A stretch of DNA of 64,000 bases from Paragyromitra xinjiangensis (lineage: Eukaryota > Ascomycota > Pezizomycetes > Pezizales > Discinaceae): positions 806,001-870,000 of the forward strand of contig JBCAMK010000008.1 of assembly GCA_038503065.1 (NCBI GenBank), given 5' to 3'. The position numbers and the translations under genes were made by a program. Position 1 is the first letter of the stretch; each line of letters begins with the position of its first letter. Below are positions 53,629-62,094 of this stretch, piece by piece. Under the pieces are notes generated by a model. It ran no database searches, had not been told where the DNA came from, and saw nothing but the letters and a program-made list of their open reading frames with translations.

Positions 53629-56600
53629 ATGGAGGTTTCAAGATCCCGTTGCCCACTGTGCCGCCGCACCTACAGCTCAGCTATATCATTACATACCCAC
53701 ATGGCGGATATCCACCCTAAGCATACCTCCATCGTATTTGGTCAAGGAGGCTCCCAATCCGAAGAGGATAATCAGGATGGTGCAACAGTTGGTTCGTGGC
53801 GCAAAAAGAATCCAGACAGTGACTGGGAAGATATCTGCTCTGACTCAGAAGGAGGCACATCGTCAAATGGGAGCACTGCAGGCGGAAGTGAGAAGGATGA
53901 CGAGAATCCTTCCGATACGGAGGATAATGACGTAAATACTAGTATAGGGCCCATGCAGCTGTCTGGCCCAGGGGTAATTCAATTTGCCGATGCAGCAGGC
54001 TCTTTGGGGGATGTGGAGGATCATCAGGAGGTTGTCGAATTCCTCCTTTCAAACCCATACACTCCATTTGAGACGGCTTTTGACTTCAAGCTCGCTAGGT
54101 GGATGATGGAGAGCGGAATAGCAAAAACCCGTATCAACGAGTATTTCAACGAGGAGCTCTGTACTCCTGTGCCAGGATTTAGGTCTGCCCATACGATGTA
54201 CAGACTCCTTGATAGGATAGATCCTGATTTAGGCCAAGCGCACTGGCAGCGAGGGAGTTGTGAAGTCATGGAGGGGACGAGGAAAAGAGTGACGTGGTAT
54301 TACTTCAGGCCAATACTGGCCTGTATCCAATACTTGCTCAAACAGCCGGCATATGCCAAGGATATGGTCTATCGTCCAATCCGAGAATACAACAACAGCG
54401 GAGAGAGGATGTATTCTGAGCTGCATACAGCAGACTGGTGGTGGGAAATACAGGTTAGCTATTCCCTCCTACGTATCCATTATTCTGCTAATTCTCGTGG
54501 CTAGGAAAGCTTACCTCGCGGAGCCACAGTGATTCCAGTCATCTGCACATCGGATGGCACACATCTTACCAATTTCTCAGGCGACAAGAAGGCTTGGCCA
54601 ATCTACTTGACGATAGGGAATATCCCTTCTGAGATTAGAAATAAGCCAACGAATATGGCCATGGTCCTTGTGGCACTCCTCCCGATCCCTCCAAAGTTTA
54701 CCAAGGACAATTCAATCAATAGGCTCCGCCGGGAAGCCAATAGAGATATATTGTACGAGGTTCTAAGCATCCTTTTGAAGGATATGAGGGAGGCTGGGAT
54801 GATCGGAATCCGATTAGCATGTGCGGATGCTCAGTACCAAATGTGCTATCCAATCCTTTGTGCTTGGATGGCTGACCACGCAGAGCATTGCCAACTCCAC
54901 AACCTGCAGCAAAACGCCTGCCCAAAGTGCGAGGTCAGACCAGACCAACTTGGTGAGCTAGTCAGCAGCCCGAAGCGAAACGATAAGGAGTATCAGGAAG
55001 TGGTGCAATCCTTCGCCGATACTGGAGATCCTCAGGAATTGGAGTATCTCGTCGAACAAGGGCTGAAAGCGCCATTCAACGTCTTTTGGGGGATGCCACA
55101 CCTCCCTCGCGCTGGGGACCTTCACAAGCCAGACCTCCTGCATAATATATATCTCGGTTTATTGAAGCATTTGATGGAGTGGATAGAGAGCTTCCTTGAG
55201 AAGCACAAGAGGCAGCAGGCATTTGACGAAGTCTGGATGTCAATACCCCCCTTCCCAGGCCTGACTAGGCCAACAAAGGCCTATCGAGAGGTCACCCAGT
55301 GGCAGGGCAAGGAGATGCGCAATCTTGGCCGTATCCTTCTCGGAGCGTTTGCAGTTGCGTTGCTCAATCCTTCGAAGGATGAGCTATATCCTTTCAAGCG
55401 AGCTATCCTTTGCGTGCGGAGTTTTATCGATTTCCACCTTATGGCACAGTATCGGAGCCATACACCTGAAACCTTGCGATATATGGATCAATACCTTGCC
55501 GACTTCCACCAGCATAAGGATATCTTCCTAGAATTCAGAGCTTCGAAGAAAGCAGGCGCCAAGGCACGAGCAACAGTCAAACGCTTGAAGTTATCTCAGG
55601 ATGCCCAGCATCCTTTTACAGGATCAAGAAAAAGGCGACAGGAGGATGCTGATAGGCTCGAAAGGAGAGAGCTACTCATTGAAACGCGGCAGGAAGAAAG
55701 CCACTTCAACTTTCCAAAGATGCACCTCTTAACGCACTTCCATGAGCACGTTAAGCAGTATGGAGGGATCCCCATGTTTTCTACTGAGGCGGGGGAGACA
55801 GCACATCGGCAACAGATCAAAGAAGGATATCGGGCATCCAATAAGAACGATTCGACGAAGCAAATCCTGCACTACTACGCACGTCGACAAGCATTGGGTA
55901 TGCGTATATTGAACCTCCGGGCCCTTTCGAGGGATGCTGAGCCTCCTAATTACGAGGATGCTGAGCCTCTCAATCCCGAGCTGCAGGATATTCTTAGGCC
56001 TAGACGATCCGAGGTCCAGCATACAGGAGAAAGGGCATCCCTCCGGCGATTGTGTGGTCGACAAGCAAAGATCTCCCTTCTGCATGACATCATCTCCCAG
56101 ATCAATATGCCTGATCTACCGGAACGAATACTATACTATAGTAGTCAGAATTTGAAGGATGAGCGTCGTCTTGAGGAGGATACAGAGGCTCTTCTCACAT
56201 ACCCAGCTGAGATGTTCTCTCACCTTCGAGTCCCTGTGCCGAAGTTCCAGCAACCTGAGGAGTTTGAGCTTCATCGTGTGAGATGCACAGGGGAGCGAGC
56301 GTTTAGGAGTCAGGCTCCACGGAACGATTGGGTGTGGGTCCAGGTAGGGGATGAGAGCCAGTTTGGCGCTCTTCGAGGACGCCTTCCAGCCAAAGTGCTT
56401 TGCCTCTTCAAGATTCGGGATCCTCATACCCAGTATACTCATCGGCTAGTCCTTGTGAGGATGCTACGAGCCTTTCCAGGTGGAGGCAGGATTACTGACA
56501 TCCATGGGATGGTGAGAGTATCTACAAGGCTGGCGGACGATCGATTCGTTGTGGGGATAAAGAGTATCATGGGAATAGCACATCTCATTCCCGAGCACCC

Positions 56601-56688
56601 GGAGCTCCAAGAGAATAATACTAAATGGCTGGTCAACAACCGAATTGATCTTACAACGTTTAATGAGATCTATACTTTAGAGAATTGA
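53629..56688 (+). CDS. E2 transposase, Plavaka-like, two exons
   Basis: Exons 53629-54453 and 54505-56688 give 1002 aa. The 51-bp GT-AG intron is at the same place as in E1 (after WWWEIQ). The N-terminal C2H2 finger has Cys8, Cys11, His24 and His29. The shared core has GERMYSELHTADWWWE, TNFSGDKKAWPIYLTIGN, CYPILCAW, CPKCEV, KPDLLHNIYLGLLKHLMEW, TQWQGKEMRNLGRI and FNFPKMHLLTHF. The frame is intact. Between conserved blocks the E2 word is encoded as DAEPPNYEDAEP and as EEDTEALL, where E1 encodes its own word. The ATG at 53629 was chosen because it precedes the finger closely; an in-frame ATG at 53560 is the alternative. Confidence 0.85.
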
Positions 56689-57397
56689 GGATACTGAGTA
56701 TCCTCGTAGGACCAAGAACGCAGGAATATGTGTGGATTAAGGAAACTGAGAATCCTCGAGGATTGCGAACTCTACGAACTTGTGCGGAGTGGGCGAAGGA
56801 TGGGAGAGGCAAAGAATGAGAGTACTAGTAGGCGTGAGATGGGAGTAGGCGTAGGATGCTTGATATCCTACGTGGCAACACTATCAATCGACTCAAAGAA
56901 TGTGGGGTAGGCGAAGGATAGGAAAAGGCGAAGGATAGGAGTAGGCGAAGGATAGGAGTAGGCGAAGGATAGGAGTAGGCGAAGAATGAGAGTCCTAGTA
57001 GGCGTGGTATGGGAGTAGGTAGAGGATGCTTGATATCCTACGTGGCAACACTATCAATTGAACAAATAAAAGAATAGAACCAATCAAATCTGAATATCAC
57101 GTGCTGAGCTGCAATTACTAAGCAAAACACCTGAAATTTTGCGGGGAAGAGAAGCATTATCCTCCTAGAGATATGAAGGAGTTGCTAGGTGCTCCACGAG
57201 CGTACATCAGTGATGAAGAGCAGCCATTTCCTCCAGGAGATTAAAAGGAGTCAAAAGGATAAGGTATATCCTCCAGGAGGAAGTAGTAGCGTGACCACTC
57301 CTTATGGAGGTCAGGGAGCACGTGGAGGTCAGGGAGGAAATTGCCTCCCCGGGAGACATGCCCAAACTCCTGGAGGCGATAATTATTTTTGCTGATG
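56689..57397. repeat. E2 right end: nested tandem repeats, words and TIR
   Basis: A short unit, GTAGGCGAAGGATAGGA, is repeated about five times at 56906-56985. It lies between two copies of a longer block, near 56812 and 56981, that contains GATGCTTGATATCCTACGTGG. Nearer the end are TCCTCCAGGAGG-type words, then the TIR. No gene is seen; short open frames are repeat-derived. Confidence 0.75.
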
Positions 57398-58239
57398 CAC
57401 GAGTGTTGAAGCGCGAAGCTATGCTAAACAACTCGATACAATGGAGAATTTATCACGGAACAAAGTATGTTGGTAACAAAATAATATTGATAAGGCTCGT
57501 TCTTCCTCGATGATGATCGACTCAGAATTGACGTCCAATGCAAGAGTATTTATATCCCGTCCTCTGTACTACTGTGTGTTCTTTGTAGCTTGGGTCGACA
57601 GACTAAACTATCTACTCTTACAAATTGAACTAACTCGCTTATTCATTTATCTGACATCCTATCGGCGAAGCCGATATCTCCAACTTCCGACGCTTACCCC
57701 TTGTTCAGTAATCCTCAGATCGCCTCGGTTCAACATGGCGATGATACGGTTGCGACGGTTGCGTTCGCCCAATCGAGTAGGTGGTTACACGATATTGTTT
57801 TGTTGCAACAGCTGGTGTTTGGAGCCCCGTAGCGCGGGCAGGAGACCTCTGATGACTAATCCCAATAGCCCACGTGACTCGGCATCCCAAGTTGCCCTCT
57901 GAAGACCTCTCATACATACCCTCCGGGTCACGTTCCGCGGGAAGGGCGCCGTTGACGACCAAAGGGTTACTTTTAGTCTCCGGGACGCGGATATTTTGCG
58001 GGTGTCCCCCTTCTCGATCCAGCGCTGCCAGCAGCGCAAGCGATGGCAGGGTAACGGCCGGGTAACCGGGGAAGGCAGGGTAACTGCCTGGGAATAGGCA
58101 GCGAAGGCCAATATCGCAACAGGCAGCCACAGAGGGGTCCAACGAAGACGGGAAGGTGACCAAATGGAAGGTAGGGTAACTCCCTACGTAGGTAGGGTAA
58201 CAGGGAGACCACTGCACGCCTATAGCCATAGGTATAACA

Positions 58240-58690
58240 CTTCCATCGATGACTTCAAGTTGACGTGAGTTTTTGAGAGAAATAAGGGGGAAATTATGGT
58301 GACGCGTGAATTCTTCGTCCATGAATGCAAATCCTGAGGCTCCAGTGTCCAATAGTGCGTGAGTTTGTATGGTTTTATTGTTACTCGAAAGGCTACATGA
58401 AATAACAAAATGATCCCCATCCAATTGATCCTCCACACACACATCAGATACTGAAAAACCCGAAATAGAAAATGCAGACAAAGGAAAAGAAGAAGAAGCA
58501 GAAGAAACCAGAGCAGGGTCACAAAGTAACTCTGGTTTTAAGAGTTTAAAGACCGGGAGACATCCGCAGCCATGAACGAAGGTAACGGGTCAATAAACCC
58601 GGAAGAAGAAGAAGAAGCAGCAGGAGCAGTGTTGACTAAAGCTCCCCTCATTGCCGGTTTCTTTGGCGCTGAGGGGCAGTTGGCGTAGGA
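58240..58690 (-). pseudogene. gypsy-2 protease
   Basis: On the minus strand a retroviral-type aspartic protease is visible: HALLDTGASGFAF carries the D-T-G-A-S active site, preceded by DQLDGDHFVISCSL and followed by FTRHHNFPLISLK and LEVIDG. The frame ends at the solo LTR boundary. Upstream, at about 58500-58570, it is out of frame with the gag knuckle, so at least one more indel exists there. It would process the polyprotein of gypsy-2, but this copy is dead. Confidence 0.82.
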
Positions 58691-59837
58691 ATGGTTTTCA
58701 CCTGCGCAGAACATACATTTGCCAGTGGAACGACGCCACTGTTTTTCGAGGTCCGAGAGCTTCTTTCATCCATTGACCATGGTGAATTGTTGGTCCGGTG
58801 GAGGGCGCAAAAGGTTACTTGTTCTGCCAAAAGAAAGATCCATGGGGGCAAGTCCACCAGGAACGTGGGATGGGTGAGAGGTGAAGGTGGCAGGTACAGG
58901 GGCAATGAATTGTCCCATGTTGCTCCGGTTGGTCCCTTCTTTTCTTCCTTTCTTGCCCTGATGCAATTATCCAGACAAAGTAGATGGGTGGTGAGGGTGT
59001 TGAAAGTGGTGGGGGGATCCGGAAGGATGACCATAACTTCCTTGAGTTCTTCCGACATTCCATATTCCAAAGCATCCATTTTTGCCCTTTCCTCGTACAT
59101 CAAGCAGCCCATGATACGTTGGAAGTCCACCAAATAAGCGGAAAATTCACGCTTACCTTGCCGAAGTTGATGGAGTTCTCTTCTTGCTGTACCCATAGGG
59201 TCGGGGTCACCAAAAGCTGTTTCCAAGGCGGTGATGAGTTCGGCAGTGGATGCCCATGTGGTTAGGCCAGGGGGGAGGACAGTGTGGTGGATCTGCTCAA
59301 GAGCAGCCCCTTCCAAATGGTTGATGGTGTACAGAATCTTATTGTTCTCATCGGTGAATCTGTCATGGTTGACCGAGAGCTTGGAGCGGAGTTGGAGCAC
59401 AAAGCTGGGGAGCTTCTCACAAAACCCGTCAAATTTTTCTGGGTCTGGCATTTTTTCAGATCAGTGGGAGGCAGGGTGTAGGTTCTGATCAGGTGGGGGG
59501 AGCGCTGGGGTCGCCACACATGGGCTTGGCCAAGTTGAGTGCGAAGGTTATTTCGCTCTTGACGAAGTCTGTTGCTGGTGGAGGTGGCTTGGGTGTAATT
59601 CTCGGTTAAATTGGTAAGCTGGAGCCGGGTGGTGTTGGCTGCAAGCTCCGCCTGTCCCCTCTCGTCTTCCAGGAGGTCGACCTGGGCCTCTAGTCCTTGA
59701 ACATAACTTAATAGCTGTGCATAAAGGGCGCTGAGGTCCGCTTCTGCTAGTGATTCAAAACGGGTTTGGGTAGGGAAGATCCAGACTTCCGGAGCTGGAT
59801 CGTTGGTCTGTGGTGCAGGGTCAGGTACTGCTGCCAT
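58645..59837 (-). pseudogene. gypsy-2 gag with CCHC knuckle, frameshifts and nonsense
   Basis: The ATG is at 59837 (MAAVPDPAPQ). A coiled-coil-like stretch (ALYAQLLSYVQGLEAQVDLLEDE) follows. A frameshift lies in the A-run near 59452-59457. After it comes the conserved gag core (PEKFDGF, KILYTINHLEGAAL, FGDPDPMGTARRELHQLRQG, FSAYLVDFQRIM). A second frameshift lies near 58950, and a TGA at 58766-58768 replaces a Trp. A CX2CX4HX4C knuckle (CMFCAGENHSYANC) follows. This is the usual Ty3/gypsy gag layout. The lesions are in line with a long-dead element. Confidence 0.82.
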
Positions 59838-60229
59838 GGTGAGGTGGGTAGGGGTGGATCTCTAGATGATTTTGGAAATTGTGGAGGGGATCGAGTTGGT
59901 CCGTAAGTATTCGTCGTCAAGCCAGTAAGGTACTACCAGTAAAGGTTCAGGTGATTTTAAGGTTCGTTTTCGGGGTGCAGCACAGGGAAATAATTGAGCG
60001 ACGAGTTGGTAACTCCAAGAGGCTAAGGTCATGAAGAGATCCCGAGTTTAGGGATCACTGGTGAGGGGTGTGGATGAGGAAGCAACGTAATCTCAAGGCG
60101 CGAGATCTTATCAAGCCCTTTGGTATCCCCGAAGGTGAGCAGTGCTACTTGAAGGGGACTTTCGCTACGATGATAGTACAGTGTTTTCCACAGGCCTCAC
60201 GGTGTGTAAGAATCGAGGTGATTCTAGGG
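59838..60229 (-). other. gypsy-2 5' leader
   Basis: This is non-coding sequence between the LTR-like repeat and the gag start. No clear tRNA primer-binding site (TGG...) is seen next to the LTR, so the priming mode is unknown. No other gene is seen. Confidence 0.5.
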
Positions 60230-60490
60230 TGTGACAGTGACAGCGACGGCGACGTTTCTGAGGTAGAAACAAAGATGTTTTTATAGCAGTACAGTAGAAG
60301 TAAAGTAAGAAACGTTGCTTAACAAAAGAAAGAAAGAAAAGAACAGAACAACGGAAATCCATCGCTTATATACCCCACTTTCCATTCTATGACTAAGCCA
60401 TACCACACTCCTTCTATCAAGTGCAACCGAAACCAAAAGAAAGAAGAAGAAAACATACACTGCCTTGGTTGCAACCAAACCACAATCACA
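60230..60490 (-). repeat. Probable gypsy-2 5' LTR
   Basis: This is a 261-bp block that on the minus strand starts TGTGATTGTGG and ends CACTGTCACA, so its termini are short inverted repeats. A GGGTATATAAGCG TATA-like site lies near 60365-60377 (minus strand). It sits at the expected place upstream of gag. TGCCC at 60491-60495 would be the right target duplication. There is no second LTR in the window to confirm the ends. Confidence 0.55.
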
Positions 60491-62094
60491 TGCCCACCCT
60501 AATCCTCTGACTTCATTTCATCCGTAAAAACTTTATCAACAGCTTTATATTTAATAAAATTTACTAGTAGTACTAGTAGGATAAGTCACCATTATTGTAT
60601 CTAATTTATAGTCCTGTAGCGTAGTTATAGTTCTGTACCCTACTGATAACTTGTTTTCATGTACAAATTTAGTTTTATATACCTTATTTATAGTTCTGTA
60701 CCCTACGTGTAGTCCAGCCCTTTATTTTACATACTTTAAACTTTTTTATTCAGTACCATATTTATAGTCCTGTACTTTGACAATAGTTCTGTGTTTGTTG
60801 CTTGATACCCTATCAATAGTCCTGTACCTTTCCGCTAGTCTTGCCTTAAACTTAGTACCCTACTTATAGTCCGTTACCCTGACTTCAACTTATGTACCCT
60901 AACAAAAGTGTGTTCCCCTTTATTTCCTCCATTCCTCTACCATCACCTCCACTCTCTACCATGGCCACCAAAAAAAAACCCCTCTAATAAAACAAAATCT
61001 TCTACTAGAAAGTCTTCTTCTACTACTAAAAGAAAAGTGCCACCCCCACCACCCTCCCCACCCAAAAAAACCAGAAGAACCCATGTTACAGTCAATCCCC
61101 TTACCCTCTCCTGCACTGCCATAAGTTGCAATAAAGCCTTTCAAGCTGAGACCCAGCAGCTACTGAGGAAGGCTTTAATGAGGCATCTCTACAGATACCA
61201 GAAAGCTGGCAGTGAGGTTTCATCTAATGCTGCAGAACCTGATTTGACTGCCAAACAAATCATGGATAGAGCACATTATTTAGCTTACCAAGCTGAGGTC
61301 TCAACCTATTTTAATTATTATTAATAATTAGTAGAAACCTCAGAAGAGAAGCAAGTAACTTCCAGAGCTAAATACAAGGCAGCCAATGCAGAAAAAGTGG
61401 CTAGAGTATCTAGGATATCCAACTACAGGGCACAAGCCAAAAAAATCCCGGAGATAGTTGAACAAGGGAAAGAGGCTGTGCACAGATGGGCAAAGGAGAA
61501 GGAGGTAAAGAGGCAAGAGAAGTTGGATATGAAGGAGTCTGATTAGTTCTTAGTATCTCTGATTTTTGTTGATTTTTTTTTAATTTTTTTAATTTTTACT
61601 CAACGCATTTTTTCTATTATTTTATTTTGTATCGACAGCGAAGTACCCTATCAATAGTCCTGTACCCTACCGGTAGTCCTAAGCCAAGCCGAGCCCCTGT
61701 CCGTCATCCGCCCGTGTCCGTCATGCGCCCGTGCCACACAGTACATGTAGTGACTGTAGCTTCCAGGTTTGCGAAACCATACTTGAGCCAGGAATGATGT
61801 GAGACCCAACGCTCATGGAACTAAATATGGGAACACTTGGGAAGAGTAATATCAACTAATGCGCAAAATACTTCCAGTTCACTTGGTCATAGGGTGTCCT
61901 TTTTTTTAACTCATAGTTTCATTGTTATAGGGTACAAGAAGGGTCATAGGGTGTTCGTTCGTGGGAGGCTTAATATATACTAGTCCCTGGAAACGAACCC
62001 TGCAAGAATAAACCTAACCGATAGCTTAAGAAACATGGTTATACGTGCATCTAAGAGGAACAAAGAAAAACCCTCTGGGTACCCGAATTAATAC
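60491..62094. repeat. AT-rich region with interspersed TACCCTA...TATAGTCCTG repeats
   Basis: From about 60600 to 60900 and again at 61640-61680 the words TAGTCCTGTACCCTAC and TACCCTATTTATAG recur ten or more times in loosely spaced copies. They surround a small coding remnant (60961-61545). Reverse-complement words (TATAGGGTAC) occur near 61930. Two copies of TGTCCGTCAT(C/G)CGCCCG lie at 61690-61730. The region may be another non-autonomous DNA element or a decayed gene. The part from 61690 to 62094 contains no gene I can support apart from the 3' flank of the BRCT gene. Confidence 0.5.
60961..61545 (+). pseudogene. Remnant of a small basic protein gene inside the repeat cluster
   Basis: A good start context, ACCATGGCC, at 60961 opens MATKKK. 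The next frame (NPSNKTKSSTRKSS...) is reached only by a slip in the A-run at 60970-60978. The product would be Lys/Ser/Pro-rich, then helical (AETQQLLRKALMRHLYRYQKA). The frame stops at 61324. From about 61335 to 61545 another open stretch (ETSEEKQVTSRAKYKAANAE...) continues with similar charge, perhaps a second exon. I do not recognise the protein. The frame slip and stops suggest decay. Confidence 0.4.

Larger units (their letters stand above)
47952..57397. mobile_element. E2, Plavaka-type (CACTA-like) DNA transposon
   Basis: The element is 9446 bp. It starts CATCAGCAAAAATAATTAT and ends with the inverse ATAATTATTTTTGCTGATG. CA at 47950-47951 and 57398-57399 is the target duplication. The gene plan is the same as E1: minus-strand DUF6532-like gene, minus-strand second cargo gene, divergent plus-strand transposase. 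The element is filled with its own word, built on GAGGATAC...GTATCCTC, and lacks the E1 word as a recurrent motif. Its protein sequences are clearly but distantly related to those of E1. Confidence 0.92.
47741..58239 (-). repeat. Solo LTR in gypsy-2, interrupted by E2
   Basis: On the minus strand the sequence begins TGTTATACC and ends GTCTTACA, with GGAAG (CTTCC on the plus strand) at 47736-47740 and 58240-58244 as target duplication. The two parts, 58239-57398 and 47951-47741, add to about 1.05 kb once E2 and its CA duplication are removed. A GGGATATAAATAC TATA-like element lies near 57541-57560 on the minus strand. No internal retroelement genes are present, so I read it as a solo LTR. Open frames in 57.7-58.1 kb lie inside it and are not genes. 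Its family is not that of gypsy-1 or gypsy-2. Confidence 0.75.
47057..60490 (-). mobile_element. gypsy-2, decayed Ty3/gypsy retrotransposon (minus strand), nested host of other elements
   Basis: Reading right to left there is an LTR-like repeat (60490-60230), a leader, gag, a CCHC knuckle, protease, then (after the solo LTR and E2) the region up to the first RT motif. Gypsy-1 interrupts it at L-C-V-D-Y-R. The protease frame joins across the solo LTR: L-E-V-I-D-G on the right side and R-P-I-S-S-G on the left, sharing the duplicated GGAAG. It has several frameshifts and nonsense codons and is dead. The rest of RT and integrase would lie left of the window. Confidence 0.85.

Noticed and set aside
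25331..57397. E1 and E2 as Starship-type or Helitron elements because of their cargo.
   Set aside because: There is no tyrosine recombinase (captain) or Rep/helicase. The transposase motifs, TIRs and 2-bp duplications fit CACTA/Plavaka.
57404..57810. A TGTTG...CAACA block looked like a 407-bp LTR of its own.
   Set aside because: The flanks are better explained by one larger solo LTR (47741-58239) with a perfect GGAAG duplication that restores the gypsy-2 frame. The inner TGTTG/CAACA pair is then chance.
57705..58230. The protease frame stays open for over 170 codons past L-E-V-I-D-G and could be read as a fused domain.
   Set aside because: This part lies inside the solo LTR, is repeat-rich, has no protein-family look, and the true continuation (R-P-I-S-S-G) is found across the insertion.
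60230..60300. A tRNA primer-binding site next to the gypsy-2 LTR.
   Set aside because: No TGG-starting stretch that I can match to a tRNA 3' end follows the LTR end on the minus strand. Self-priming is possible but not shown.
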